Shown here: positions 14,929 to 23,284 of the stretch, in pieces | Layout of the letters: the number at the start of each line of letters is the position of its first letter | Position numbering within the stretch: the stretch's first letter is position 1 | Source of the DNA: Fibrella forsythiae | GTDB lineage: Bacteria; Bacteroidota; Bacteroidia; Cytophagales; Spirosomataceae | Direction: 5' to 3' | NCBI RefSeq assembly: GCF_017353175.1 | Contig: NZ_JAFMYW010000006.1 | Location: 62,001-126,000 of the forward strand | Length of the DNA: 64,000 nt | Notes under the pieces: generated by a model | What the model was told of the DNA's origin: nothing | The model's database searches: none | The model's input: only the letters and a program-made list of their open reading frames with translations | Program-made: the position numbers and the translations under genes

Positions 14929-14956
14929 GGGGTCATTAAGTTATCTTAGTGGCCCC
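14929..14956. promoter_or_regulatory. Dyad just upstream of the serine recombinase, possible res subsite or operator
   Basis: GGGGTCATTAAG (14929-14940) and CTTAGTGGCCCC (14945-14956) pair at 10 of 12 positions. It ends 13 bp before the recombinase ATG and includes TATCTTAG, one base off the -7 consensus. Confidence 0.45.
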
Positions 14957-14969
14957 TACTTTTTGACCC

Positions 14970-15524
14970 ATGAACAAGCTTTTCGGCTATGCCCGCGTAT
15001 CGACCACTGATCAGAACCTGGACACTCAGATCGATGCCCTCCAGCGGGCCGGATGCCACGAGATTTTTGAAGACAAGATTTCCGGCGTAAGCACCAGCCG
15101 CCCGGCGCTCGACCGGATGCTGACCAAGTTGCGGCCTGGTGATACGGTGATGGTGGCCCGCTTCACCAGGCTCGGTCGGAGCCGGGATCATCTGATCACA
15201 TTGATGCGTGACTTCGTGCGCGACGGCATCCGGTTTCAGGCGCTGGATCTGGGCGTTGACAGTAGCACACCAGCAGGCAAACTGGTGCTCGACATCTTCG
15301 CCGCTCTGGCTGAATATGACCGGGAGAGTATCAATGAGCGCACTCAGGCAGGACGGGCGCTAGCCAAGGCGCAAGGCAAGCACATGGGCAGGCCCGCTGG
15401 TGTGGATCCAGAGAAACTGAACAAAGTCAAGACGGCCGCTCAGGCAGGTTTATCAGTGGGCGATATCGTTAAGCTGACAGGCATTAGTGAATCAACCGTG
15501 AAGCGGTACCGGAAGCTGATTTAA
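14970..15524 (+). CDS. Serine recombinase, resolvase/invertase family
   Basis: This 184-residue protein has the resolvase catalytic domain (GYARVSTTDQ with nucleophile Ser11, then the conserved arginines in VARFTRLGRSRDHL), the long E helix (AEYDRESINERTQAG), the GKHMGRP linker and a C-terminal helix-turn-helix (SVGDIVKLTGISESTVKRYR). It is full length for the TnpR/Hin type, which resolves cointegrates or inverts DNA segments. No transposase is adjacent. Its GC-rich coding style differs from the AT-rich genes that follow. Confidence 0.95.
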   Translation: MNKLFGYARVSTTDQNLDTQIDALQRAGCHEIFEDKISGVSTSRPALDRMLTKLRPGDTVMVARFTRLGRSRDHLITLMRDFVRDGIRFQALDLGVDSSTPAGKLVLDIFAALAEYDRESINERTQAGRALAKAQGKHMGRPAGVDPEKLNKVKTAAQAGLSVGDIVKLTGISESTVKRYRKLI

Positions 15525-15548
15525 CTTATAAGCCAAATCAGCATATTC

Positions 15549-16058
15549 TTATCTTCTAAGCATGTCTTCTACTCTTTTATTTAAGCCAAAAGTCCCAATT
15601 AACAAGTCGTATATAACGTAAACACTTAGCCCGAATATAGAGAATTTAACAGCATTTAGAAGGCTAAATTTATTATACCAAACTGTTGCAGGCAAAGATA
15701 AGTCGGGAACGTCCCAGATCTCTAAGATCATGATAAATACAACAAATAGGAAAGAGAAAAATAGAAATTTCATATTGTCAGATACTTCTTCTAATAAAGC
15801 CGAAATCCTTCTTTGCGTTTCTACTTTTTCTTCTTGGGTATAGCTTGGATTTGAATCTACTTTGGTTCTTGCCTTATCAACTAGAGACATAATAAATGTG
15901 ACAATAGAAAAAGCAAACCCTAAAAACACTCCTAAATAACCCAGCAAAAATTCACTACCAATAAATTTTACACTCGACAATTTTAGACAATGGATAATTC
16001 CCAGTGAAGGAATTGCTCCACATATTATGAAAAATATTATGGTAAAAAATTTTTTCAC
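15549..16058 (-). CDS. Membrane protein of an AT-rich two-gene unit
   Basis: This 169-residue protein has about four hydrophobic segments (about 4-25, 38-62, 95-113, 135-155) with a charged cytosolic loop (TQEEKVETQRRISALLEE) between the second and third. No family recognised. Its ATG lies within the last codons of the upstream gene (16055-16058 overlap), so the two are coupled. The unit is visibly more AT-rich than its surroundings and sits between a recombinase and an integrase, the typical place for accessory functions such as phage defence; that role is inference. Confidence 0.8.
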   Translation of the reverse strand: MKKFFTIIFFIICGAIPSLGIIHCLKLSSVKFIGSEFLLGYLGVFLGFAFSIVTFIMSLVDKARTKVDSNPSYTQEEKVETQRRISALLEEVSDNMKFLFFSFLFVVFIMILEIWDVPDLSLPATVWYNKFSLLNAVKFSIFGLSVYVIYDLLIGTFGLNKRVEDMLRR

Positions 16059-16927
16059 TGATCACTATCAGGTTTTATTTCATTAGATGAAGCGTTATTT
16101 GTTTCATCAATGTCATCAATATCTATCCTAAGCTTCTCGCCATCTATTTCCTTTAAATTGTCAGGCAACGATATCGAACGTTTTCTTGTAGCATTGGTTA
16201 AAGTAATTCTTCTACCAAATTTATCAACAAGGTCAGCAACGTAATCGCCAGCTCCAGATGCTAGCGTTTGAATTAAATCTTGAAAATTTTCTTGCGCGAT
16301 TCTCAAGTCACCGTATTTGTTACTTAAATAAATTTTGAATTTTGTAAAATTTGTTTCTTCATGAGCAGCTTTAATGTCAATATTAGATTTAAATCTAGTT
16401 CCAAAAAAATTAGGTGGAGCAATATCTAACTCCAAAGAGTGAACTTCTTTTGCCTCTTTTATCTCTTCCCAGAAATTGTCTGCTCTTACTATAGGGTGCA
16501 GTTGCGCAATTACTAAATCATTACTCAACTGGTTTTCAAAAAACTCTGCGATGCGATTAGCGGCGCTATCTGTATCATGAAAAACACTTGTTTTTTTCTG
16601 TATCAAGACTACCTGCTTAGTAACATCAATTATAAAATAGATGAATGGAGTTATTGTTAGTTCCACCTCTTCTGTTCCCCTATCACCTTCCTTCGGTTCC
16701 CTCACCGTATCTTCTCTTGCCAGCTCGAATAGATGAATGGTACCTATTATCCTTCGAACGTAGTAGAATATATACCGCTTCTCACCTCGAAAAAATGACA
16801 CTTTCAACTCTCCGCTTAATTCTTTTATTGTGTCATTTAATAATTGCGTTTTAGAACGTCTCTCCCTGCCAATTTGAAGTTGATCTGGTTGACTCAACAG
16901 AATTCTGTATGCACTATAATTTGCCAT
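16055..16927 (-). CDS. Cytosolic partner of the AT-rich two-gene unit
   Basis: This is a 290-residue soluble protein, unrecognised. It opens with MANYSAYRILLSQPDQLQIG, has a beta-rich region with VELTITPFIYFIIDVTKQVV (about 80-105), a charged middle, and an acidic disordered tail (IDDIDETNNASSNE). The early strand-rich part followed by VLIQKKTSVFHD loosely recalls DUF4747-like proteins, but I would not assign it. It overlaps the downstream membrane-protein gene by four bases. A sensor plus membrane-effector pair is the obvious hypothesis. Confidence 0.75.
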   Translation of the reverse strand: MANYSAYRILLSQPDQLQIGRERRSKTQLLNDTIKELSGELKVSFFRGEKRYIFYYVRRIIGTIHLFELAREDTVREPKEGDRGTEEVELTITPFIYFIIDVTKQVVLIQKKTSVFHDTDSAANRIAEFFENQLSNDLVIAQLHPIVRADNFWEEIKEAKEVHSLELDIAPPNFFGTRFKSNIDIKAAHEETNFTKFKIYLSNKYGDLRIAQENFQDLIQTLASGAGDYVADLVDKFGRRITLTNATRKRSISLPDNLKEIDGEKLRIDIDDIDETNNASSNEIKPDSDQ

Positions 16928-17081
16928 TATAGATTTAAGACTTAATGTAATAAACGGTTATCATCTTATAGAAGCACGTAAGTAACACATCCTCCTCATT
17001 TTACTATTTAACGAATAGGAGATTTAGCTTAATAATACTTCAAATGCTTAAATCGAAGCCATCTGAGTATAGCTGCTCAAC

Positions 17082-18332
17082 TTATTTGTCATCTGTCCAA
17101 ACTGCGGGAAAGTCAGTGAGATCTTGACCGGCAAACACCTCCCCGTGCTTGCGCAGGTACGTATAGGTTTGGTCCGGGCTAGAATGTCGGCAATGCCGCT
17201 GCACTCGTAGTACGTCTTTTGTATGCCGATAGAGTGCAATAGCTCCAGTAGGCTTCCATGAGTAGAGGTCATAGTCCAGCCCGTATAGTCCAAGCGTTTT
17301 CAGGACTTGGGCGTGCCGCTTATAAAAATAATTCTTCCCACAGGGCTCGGGGCCGGGGTGCCCTTCGATGGTGAAGAGATAATGGTTGGCCGGGTACTTC
17401 CGAAGTTGGTGCGCCTGAATCGTCTGCTCGAGCTGAACCGGGATATCGACAAAACCGGTCTTGCGGTTCTTACCGTGATGAGAAACGATCCGGACGCGCT
17501 TGTCTAGGATATCGCCCACCCGCATCAAGCGCAGCTCATTCCCTGGCCTGACAAAAAGGAAATAGGCAAACTCGATAAATAGCCACAGCTGCCTGTCATC
17601 CTTGGCCAAAATGGTCTCCCGGATTTGGTTAGCCTGGTCAGCGGTGTAGGGCCGATGATCATCCGACTCGTCAACGGGAACGGTGGTCAGGTGCGCAAAG
17701 GGATTTTTCTGCACCAGGCCCCGGTGCTCCATATCGAAAAATTTGTAGAATGATTTCGCCCAGCCCAGCAGGTTGTTTCGGTACCGCCCGCCCTGGGTTA
17801 ATGTGTCGAACAGTTCAGACGCCATCGGCGGGGTGAATCGTAGCAACTGCGTGTTGGGGATCGGCATAGGGTCAGCGTCAGGGTCACGTCCCTCCTTTCG
17901 AAGCAGGAACTTAAACAACACCAAGGCATAGTCATTGTACAGATCCATTGTCGTGCTGCGCAGGTCACGACCCATCACCTGCTTATAAAACTGGTATGCC
18001 TGGTACACCGATATCTTTTTTGTGAGCACGTCGGGCGTGACCACGCTCGGCTTTACCGGTTCGGGCCGATCATCGTCAATGTGCCAGCCATCCTTCAGCC
18101 GCTTGTTAAGCTCCTTGACCAGGTGCTGACCATCGGCCAGGCGCGCCTCATCCGTGTCGCCTTTCAGCGAGTAGCGAATTCGGGTTAGCTTTTTCTCGTT
18201 GACGTCCCAGGCGTAGCAGACTACGTAGGGAATTTTTGCATCGACCAGGCGGGCGGGCTTAAAGGGAAACTCGCCTTTGATGCCTGGTTTCAGGCCATGT
18301 TTTGCTGCCAATCGCTGCCAATAAACTGCCAA
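17082..18332 (-). CDS. Tyrosine integrase of the Bacteroidota phage/ICE type
   Basis: This is a 416-residue integrase with an N-terminal arm-binding-like part, a core-binding domain (about 105-215) and a catalytic domain with FVRPGNELRLMRVGD, HHGKNRKTG, YSWKPTGAIALY, CRHSSPDQTYTYLRK. The HxxR motif appears as SWKPTG; many Bacteroidota integrases have SFKHTG, so the histidine is replaced by proline and activity may be reduced. The start is TTG 18332 or a codon shortly after. It lies directly beside the 3' end of tRNA-Pro, the probable integration target. Confidence 0.9.
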   Translation of the reverse strand: MAVYWQRLAAKHGLKPGIKGEFPFKPARLVDAKIPYVVCYAWDVNEKKLTRIRYSLKGDTDEARLADGQHLVKELNKRLKDGWHIDDDRPEPVKPSVVTPDVLTKKISVYQAYQFYKQVMGRDLRSTTMDLYNDYALVLFKFLLRKEGRDPDADPMPIPNTQLLRFTPPMASELFDTLTQGGRYRNNLLGWAKSFYKFFDMEHRGLVQKNPFAHLTTVPVDESDDHRPYTADQANQIRETILAKDDRQLWLFIEFAYFLFVRPGNELRLMRVGDILDKRVRIVSHHGKNRKTGFVDIPVQLEQTIQAHQLRKYPANHYLFTIEGHPGPEPCGKNYFYKRHAQVLKTLGLYGLDYDLYSWKPTGAIALYRHTKDVLRVQRHCRHSSPDQTYTYLRKHGEVFAGQDLTDFPAVWTDDK

Positions 18333-18333
18333 T
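18306..18333. repeat. Three phased direct repeats at the integrase start
   Basis: TGCCAAT occurs at 18306, 18316 and 18327, spaced by 10 and 11 bp. This phasing beside the att region suggests arm-type integrase sites, although the repeats also encode the first residues of the integrase. Confidence 0.4.
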
Positions 18334-18351
18334 AAAAGCGGTAAAAAAACG

Positions 18352-18385
18352 AAAAGCCCGTAATTTGAAGGATTACGGGCTTTTT
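18352..18385 (-). terminator. Terminator after tRNA-Pro
   Basis: The arms 18372-18384 and 18352-18364 pair almost fully (AAAAGCCCGTAAT with its complement) around a 7-base loop; a T-run follows on the minus strand. It lies between tRNA-Pro and the integrase and could act in both directions. Confidence 0.85.
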
Positions 18386-18391
18386 CTGTTG

Positions 18392-18465
18392 TCGGGGTGG
18401 CAGGATTCGAACCTACGACCTCCTGCTCCCAAAGCAGGCGCGATACCGGGCTACGCTACACCCCG
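18392..18465 (-). tRNA. tRNA-Pro (anticodon UGG)
   Basis: The minus-strand cloverleaf has acceptor CGGGGTG/CACCCCG, anticodon arm CCTGC-TTTGGGA-GCAGG with UGG, and T-arm GTAGGTTCGAATCCTGC. CCA is not encoded. Its 3' end borders the island. Confidence 0.95.
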
Positions 18466-18508
18466 AGGTGTTAATCTGTTTGTCGCCGGTAAAAGTTATT
18501 TTGACAAA

Positions 18509-18516
18509 CAAAGGTA
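18509..18516 (-). promoter_or_regulatory. -7 promoter element for tRNA-Pro
   Basis: The minus strand reads TACCTTTG, an exact TAnnTTTG match, 44 bp upstream of the tRNA 5' end. Confidence 0.5.
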
Positions 18517-18531
18517 CTGCACTGAAACTGG

Positions 18532-18618
18532 CGGAGAGAGCGGGATTCGAACCCGCGGTACCCTTGCGGGTACGGCAGTTTAGCAAACTGCTGGTTTCAG
18601 CCACTCACCCATCTCTCC
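18532..18618 (-). tRNA. tRNA-Ser (anticodon GCU)
   Basis: The minus strand has acceptor GGAGAGA/TCTCTCC, an anticodon loop with GCU flanked by CAGT/ACTG, a long variable arm (GTACCCGCAAGGGTAC) as in class II tRNAs, and T-loop GGTTCGAATCC. Confidence 0.95.
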
Positions 18619-18659
18619 ACTTGGCTGATCACCGGACCGTTTCCTGCCTGATGAGGGTA

Positions 18660-18667
18660 CAAATATA
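18660..18667 (-). promoter_or_regulatory. -7 promoter element for tRNA-Ser
   Basis: The minus strand reads TATATTTG, an exact TAnnTTTG match, 42 bp upstream of the tRNA 5' end. Confidence 0.5.
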
Positions 18668-18834
18668 GGGGGATAAATTACGTTTGGCAACCCTCAGCCA
18701 CTAATTTCTTCACTTTGCTGCTAAATTCGCAAAACGCCGGACAGCGAATAACAGCCCGTTTCCCAGACAAATATCTGGGAGTGAGCTTACTGACTGGTCT
18801 CCCGGTAAATGAGGTAACGGGCAAATTTTTTTTT

Positions 18835-19788
18835 ATGAACTGGTTATTTTCATTTTCGCCGACGGAGGTCATTATCGTCGGGCTTTTTCTGAGCTTCTAC
18901 GCTTTATATTTCATCCGTACCCTTCGGTTGGCCCGTCAGTTAAACACAACCCCCTGGTCTGTTGTGCCTAAATTTGTGCTTAGGTCGCTCGCTATCGGTA
19001 TGTTGCTGATTGCGTTGCTGGGGCCACTATTCGGCGAAGCAGCAAGGGCTATGTCGGCGCAGGGGCGTGATGTCTTTCTGCTGCTCGATGTGTCCCGATC
19101 CATGGATGCTACCGACATCGCTCCTACCCGCCTTGAACGGGCCAAGTTTACCCTTCAGCAGCTGACCGATTCATTAGTAACCGATCGCTTTGGCCTGATA
19201 TTAGTTGCCGATGATGCTTTTGTCCTATCCCCCCTCACAACCGACCATCAGGCACTGAACCAATTACTGCAATCCGTACGGACAAGCCCTGCCGGTGGGG
19301 GCACTAACCTGTGCGATGCGATCGATCTGGCGCTTACCAAAATGCTGACAGATTCGAGCACCCGCCAACGCACACGGGCTGTTGTGCTCTTGAGCGATGG
19401 TGAAAACTTTGGTAACTGCCCACCAGCCGCGTTAACCAGACTGGCTCGTTACGATATTGCCCTGTTTACCGCCGGCGTAGGTACAGATGTGGGAAGTACA
19501 CTCCGAAATGGCCGGACGTTTCTGACTGACGAGCAGGGGCAACTGGCTCATACGCGCCTGAACCGCGATTTTCTGCGTACACTGGCGCAGGCCACATCTG
19601 GCCAGTACATCGATATGTCAGAACATATGGCCAATGACCTGACCACTGCCCTGCGGTCGTTACCGGGCCGCACTATCAATCAACGGCGAATAACTGTTAC
19701 TACGAACAAATACTACTATTTCCTGGGAATGGCCCTGTTCTTCCTTATGCTCGATGTGTTGATCACCGTACGAACACTTCGACTTTGA
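18835..19788 (+). CDS. VWA-domain membrane protein, BatB-like
   Basis: This 317-residue protein has two N-terminal membrane helices (about 10-30 and 50-70), a von Willebrand A domain with a full MIDAS motif (LLDVSRSMDATD, the threonine in GGGTNLCDAI, and LLSDGENFG), and a C-terminal membrane helix (YYYFLGMALFFLMLDVLI). This is the BatA/BatB layout of the Bacteroidota Bat cluster, linked to envelope stress tolerance. I take ATG 18835 rather than the longer frame from 18715. The TPR gene that follows is the usual BatC-type partner. Confidence 0.88.
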   Translation: MNWLFSFSPTEVIIVGLFLSFYALYFIRTLRLARQLNTTPWSVVPKFVLRSLAIGMLLIALLGPLFGEAARAMSAQGRDVFLLLDVSRSMDATDIAPTRLERAKFTLQQLTDSLVTDRFGLILVADDAFVLSPLTTDHQALNQLLQSVRTSPAGGGTNLCDAIDLALTKMLTDSSTRQRTRAVVLLSDGENFGNCPPAALTRLARYDIALFTAGVGTDVGSTLRNGRTFLTDEQGQLAHTRLNRDFLRTLAQATSGQYIDMSEHMANDLTTALRSLPGRTINQRRITVTTNKYYYFLGMALFFLMLDVLITVRTLRL

Positions 19789-19817
19789 ACAGCCCGTCGC
19801 TGACTCATAAAATTCCG

Positions 19818-19825
19818 TACTTTTG
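19818..19825 (+). promoter_or_regulatory. -7 promoter element before the BatC-like gene
   Basis: TACTTTTG matches TAnnTTTG and lies 8 bp before the ATG at 19834, suggesting an extra transcript with a minimal leader. Confidence 0.4.
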
Positions 19826-19833
19826 CTTCCCGT

Positions 19834-20541
19834 ATGATACTTGTAGTACGCCTGGCCAGTCTGCTGCTCATTGCTGCCACCTGGTTCGAAACCATGCTGG
19901 CAGAGACACAACTGGGCTTAATCTCGCGGCGTAATCAGGTGCGCAGACAAGCTACGGAAGCATATAGGGCCAAACGGTATCAGGAGGCACTCACCCATTA
20001 TCGTTACCTGGTACGAAGCAGTCCTTCACCCTCACTTGGCGAGCGGATAAACCTGGGTCATGTCTATTTCCAGCTTGGTCAGTATGCGTCAGCAAAGCGG
20101 CAGTACGAGCAGGAAGGTACCGGAGCCACACCTCAGCTAGTAGCAGTTGCCGCCACGCAGCTTGGCCTTCTAGCCTGCCTTAATAAAGATACCACTACCG
20201 CATTGAGTCAATTTCGAAGTGCCTTGTTGAATAATCCGGATAACAGAGTGGCCCGTCAGAACTTCGAGCTGTTGAAGCTGCGTTTTTCCGGTAAGCAACC
20301 CCGAAAGAAAACGGTTCAGCAGCAACCGCAACCTACACCGGAGCCAGAAGCAGCGCAGGGACAGCAGGTAGAAAAAACGGAGCAACAACAGGATCGACTA
20401 ACCCGCTCCAGAAACACAACACTCTCGGACGAGCAAGCCCGTCAGGTGCTGGATGCCCTTCAGGCCGACGACCTCCCCTATGAGTTAGCACGCCGACGGG
20501 CCGCCCAACCAAAAACCGACAAGCCAACCGGACGGTGGTGA
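19834..20541 (+). CDS. TPR protein, BatC-like
   Basis: This 235-residue protein has an N-terminal hydrophobic signal/anchor (about 1-20), three TPR-like repeats (about 35-150), then a charged Gln/Glu/Pro-rich tail (about 155-235), the usual BatC layout. It follows the VWA gene after 45 bp and should act in the same periplasmic complex. The role in envelope protection is family knowledge, not shown here. Confidence 0.8.
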   Translation: MILVVRLASLLLIAATWFETMLAETQLGLISRRNQVRRQATEAYRAKRYQEALTHYRYLVRSSPSPSLGERINLGHVYFQLGQYASAKRQYEQEGTGATPQLVAVAATQLGLLACLNKDTTTALSQFRSALLNNPDNRVARQNFELLKLRFSGKQPRKKTVQQQPQPTPEPEAAQGQQVEKTEQQQDRLTRSRNTTLSDEQARQVLDALQADDLPYELARRRAAQPKTDKPTGRW

Positions 20542-20575
20542 GTCATTTTCTTCATCAATACTCGACCAGTCAATC

Positions 20576-21751
20576 ATGAACGATGTAGTCATCATATCCG
20601 CCGTACGCACGCCTATTGGCAGTTTTGGCGGTGCTTTATCCACACTGTCGGCCACTGACCTGGGCGCAGCGGCGATCAAAGGAGCGCTCGGCCACGCAGG
20701 CATAGCTGCCAATCTTGTTCAGGAAGTGTATATGGGTAACGTTGTCTCGGCCAATGTGGGTCAGGCACCGGCCAAACAGGCAGCACTGAAAGCCGGTATA
20801 CCCGCCACGGTTCCGTGTACCACCATCAATAAAGTATGCGCTTCCGGAACGAAGTCGATCATGCTGGCGGCCCAGAGCATTCAGCTTGGGCTGGTCGATG
20901 TAGCGGTAGCAGGCGGCATGGAGAGCATGTCGAATGTTCCTTACTACGTACCTAAGGCCCGGTTTGGCTACAAATATGGTAACGCTGAACTGGTAGATGG
21001 GCTGGCAAAAGATGGTCTTATCGACGTATACGACCAATGCGCAATGGGCGTTTTTGCCGATGCAACCGCCGAGAGGTACCAGATCAGCCGGGAGGAACAG
21101 GATGCCTACGCCATACAGTCTTACAACCGGGCCGAGGCAACAACGACTGCTGGTTTGTTCGCCACAGAAATCGTACCTGTCGACGTACCCGGGCGGAAAG
21201 GGCCGGTAACGGTAAGTGAAGATGAAGAATACAAAAACGTTTTTTTCGATAAAATTCCGACGCTGAAACCCGCCTTCACCAAAACAGGTACCGTAACGGC
21301 GGCGAACGCATCGACCATTAACGACGGAGCATCGGCCCTGGTGTTGATGAGCGCTACCAAAGCCGCCGAGTTGGGGTTGAAGCCGCTCGCTCGCATCATA
21401 GCCTACGCTGATGCCGAACAGGAGCCGCAGTGGTTTACCACCGCTCCAACTAAAGCAGTGCCACTGGCGCTGGAACGCGCCGGATTAACCATTGATCAGA
21501 TCGACTTTTTTGAAATAAACGAAGCCTTTGCCGTTGTTCCGCTGGCCTTTAGCCAGGTGCTGAACGTACCTCAGGAAAAACTAAACGTATTTGGTGGTGC
21601 AGTTTCGCTGGGTCATCCACTGGGTTCGTCTGGCTCACGCATCGTTTCTACGCTAATCAACGTACTCCATCAGCGGGACGGTCGGTACGGGGCTGTTGGC
21701 ATCTGTAACGGTGGCGGTGGTGCATCGGCGATTATTATTGAACGAATGTAA
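20576..21751 (+). CDS. Acetyl-CoA C-acetyltransferase (thiolase)
   Basis: This is a 391-residue thiolase catalysing reversible condensation of two acetyl-CoA to acetoacetyl-CoA, or the last beta-oxidation step. It has nucleophile Cys88 in [10 protein letters not shown], the NEAFAVV loop, [16 protein letters not shown] with the catalytic His, and the second Cys in [10 protein letters not shown]. Full length. The gene follows the BatC-like gene by 34 bp. A biosynthetic type is likely from the sequence, but direction cannot be decided. Confidence 0.94.
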   Translation: MNDVVIISAVRTPIGSFGGALSTLSATDLGAAAIKGALGHAGIAANLVQEVYMGNVVSANVGQAPAKQAALKAGIPATVPCTTINKVCASGTKSIMLAAQSIQLGLVDVAVAGGMESMSNVPYYVPKARFGYKYGNAELVDGLAKDGLIDVYDQCAMGVFADATAERYQISREEQDAYAIQSYNRAEATTTAGLFATEIVPVDVPGRKGPVTVSEDEEYKNVFFDKIPTLKPAFTKTGTVTAANASTINDGASALVLMSATKAAELGLKPLARIIAYADAEQEPQWFTTAPTKAVPLALERAGLTIDQIDFFEINEAFAVVPLAFSQVLNVPQEKLNVFGGAVSLGHPLGSSGSRIVSTLINVLHQRDGRYGAVGICNGGGGASAIIIERM

Positions 21752-21763
21752 AAATAAGTCCTA

Positions 21764-21851
21764 GGTTGAAAGTCAATAGTTGGCAGCCGCGCCGCCAGTT
21801 AATTTCACAGTAGATACGAGTGGCACGACTGCCGACTGTTGACTCACAACC
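21764..21851. repeat. Imperfect long inverted repeat between thiolase and purC
   Basis: The arms 21764-21793 and 21822-21851 match at 24 of 30 positions, and two of the six mismatches would be G-U pairs in RNA. The loop is 28 bases. It may be a transcript hairpin separating the two genes. Confidence 0.65.
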
Positions 21852-21872
21852 TGCAACTACAACCTCTAGTTT

Positions 21873-22841
21873 ATGCCTGCCATTCAGGAGACCCATTTCT
21901 CATTCCCTGGCCAAACCGGCTATTACAAGGGTAAAGTGCGCGACGTGTATTCGTTTGCCAATCAGCCCGGGGGGCCATTGCTGGTGATGATCGCCTCTGA
22001 CCGTATCTCGGCGTTTGATGTGGTATTACCACGTCCGATTCCGTACAAAGGTCAGGTTTTGAACCAGACAGCGGCCCATTTTCTGGCCGCCACGGCCGAT
22101 ATCGTTCCCAACTGGCTGATCGACGTACCCGACCCCAATGTGAGTGTTGGCCGGGCTTGCGAACCGTATCCGGTAGAGATGGTCGTGCGCGGATACCTGG
22201 CAGGTCATGCCTGGCGCACATACCGTGATGGTGGCCGTGAACTTTGCGGCGTCACCTTGCCCGACGGCCTGCGCGAAAGCGAAAAGTTGCCGACGCCAAT
22301 CGTAACCCCCACGACCAAGGCACACGAAGGCCATGACGAAGATATCTCACGCGAGGCTATCATCTCCAGTGGTCTGGTCAGTGAGGCAGCATACAGTCAG
22401 TTAGAAACGTATGCATTGGCCCTTTTTGAACGGGGAAGCCAGATGGCGCTCGATCGTGGACTGATTCTGGTTGATACCAAATACGAATTTGGCCGCATCG
22501 GCGATACCATCTATCTGATCGATGAAGTGCACACGCCCGACTCGAGCCGGTACTATTATGTAGATGGTTATGCAGCGCGATTAGCAGCCGGAGAAGCCCA
22601 GAAACAATTGTCGAAAGAATTCGTTAGAGAATGGCTTATTGCCAATAACTTTCAGGGAAAAGACGGGCAGACGATACCTACAATGAGCGACGAATGGATT
22701 AATCAGATCTCGGCCCGCTATATTGAGCTTTACGAGACAGTGACCGGCCAGGCTTTTACATTGACAGACGAAGGTGATGCCAACGCCCGTGTTGAAAAAG
22801 CAATTTTGGCCTATTTGGAAAAAAGTGTACATTCTTTCTAA
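21873..22841 (+). CDS. purC: Phosphoribosylaminoimidazole-succinocarboxamide synthase
   Basis: This purine-pathway enzyme joins CAIR and aspartate with ATP to give SAICAR. Its 322 residues (the longer, yeast-like form) include [12 protein letters not shown] (nucleotide-binding loop), [54 protein letters not shown] and [13 protein letters not shown]. It is followed after 23 bp by a STAS-domain gene in what looks like one operon with rnz. Confidence 0.96.
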   Translation: MPAIQETHFSFPGQTGYYKGKVRDVYSFANQPGGPLLVMIASDRISAFDVVLPRPIPYKGQVLNQTAAHFLAATADIVPNWLIDVPDPNVSVGRACEPYPVEMVVRGYLAGHAWRTYRDGGRELCGVTLPDGLRESEKLPTPIVTPTTKAHEGHDEDISREAIISSGLVSEAAYSQLETYALALFERGSQMALDRGLILVDTKYEFGRIGDTIYLIDEVHTPDSSRYYYVDGYAARLAAGEAQKQLSKEFVREWLIANNFQGKDGQTIPTMSDEWINQISARYIELYETVTGQAFTLTDEGDANARVEKAILAYLEKSVHSF

Positions 22842-22864
22842 TTATAAAAAACGCATCAGAATAA

Positions 22865-23284
22865 ATGGAGTTTAGTATCGAGAAGACAGAGCGGTATGCC
22901 CTACTTCGCGCCAGTGAAGGGCAATTTGTCGGTGATGCACCCGCCAAATTTGAAACCACCGCCAGAGGCCTGTTCCGAGAGGGGTTTAGCCGCCAAATTG
23001 TCGACCTAGCTACGATTCAGATTGTAGACGACGCCGGTGTAATGGCGATCAGGAAGATCAATCGGCAGTGTAGCAATGAACTCGGGCTACTGGTGCTGGT
23101 CACCAAAAATGATGACCTGACCGATTTTTTGTACGAAGCCAACATCGCCGATCTCACCATTTTACCCACGGTGGAGGAAGCGATTGATGCCGTATTCATA
23201 AACGAATTAGAAAACGATTTCGGTAGCGGAGCCGACGATGAGTATGATGGAGAGTTGGACGAAAGCTTCGAACCCGAACGTTGA
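22865..23284 (+). CDS. STAS-domain protein, anti-sigma-factor-antagonist-like
   Basis: This 139-residue cytosolic protein has the STAS fold pattern: an opening strand, a central FSRQIVDLATIQIVDDAGVM segment corresponding to the phosphorylation loop region (the usual Asp-x-Ser is Asp-Asp-Ala here), and a final helix, then an acidic tail. The missing serine argues against classical SpoIIAA-type phosphorylation. Its end overlaps the rnz start by 47 bp, so the two are tightly linked. Confidence 0.8.
   Translation: MEFSIEKTERYALLRASEGQFVGDAPAKFETTARGLFREGFSRQIVDLATIQIVDDAGVMAIRKINRQCSNELGLLVLVTKNDDLTDFLYEANIADLTILPTVEEAIDAVFINELENDFGSGADDEYDGELDESFEPER

Larger units (their letters stand above)
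14453..14969. other. Intergenic region upstream of the serine recombinase
   Basis: No gene is seen. A hairpin pairs CCCCGCTTAT (14832-14841) with ATAAGCTGGGG (14849-14859, one bulge). It is followed by the octamer hairpin at 14880-14902 and the dyad at 14929-14956. The clustered dyads in front of a resolvase gene are where a res site would lie. Confidence 0.45.
14100..18391. mobile_element. Probable tRNA-Pro-associated genomic island, left border uncertain
   Basis: Between tRNA-Arg and tRNA-Pro lie two tiny RHH-like genes, a serine recombinase, an AT-rich two-gene pair and a tyrosine integrase whose start is 60 bp from the tRNA-Pro 3' end. An integrase beside a tRNA 3' end is the classic layout of an integrated element. 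The octamer that is frequent elsewhere is absent from about 11.3 to 21.5 kb except for the hairpin pair. No direct att repeat was found, so the left border is open. Confidence 0.55.

Noticed and set aside
18301-18391. attL/attR direct repeat of the tRNA-Pro island
   Set aside because: I searched by eye for a copy of the tRNA-Pro 3' end in 13.7-17 kb and found none beyond the general T-loop similarity to tRNA-Arg.
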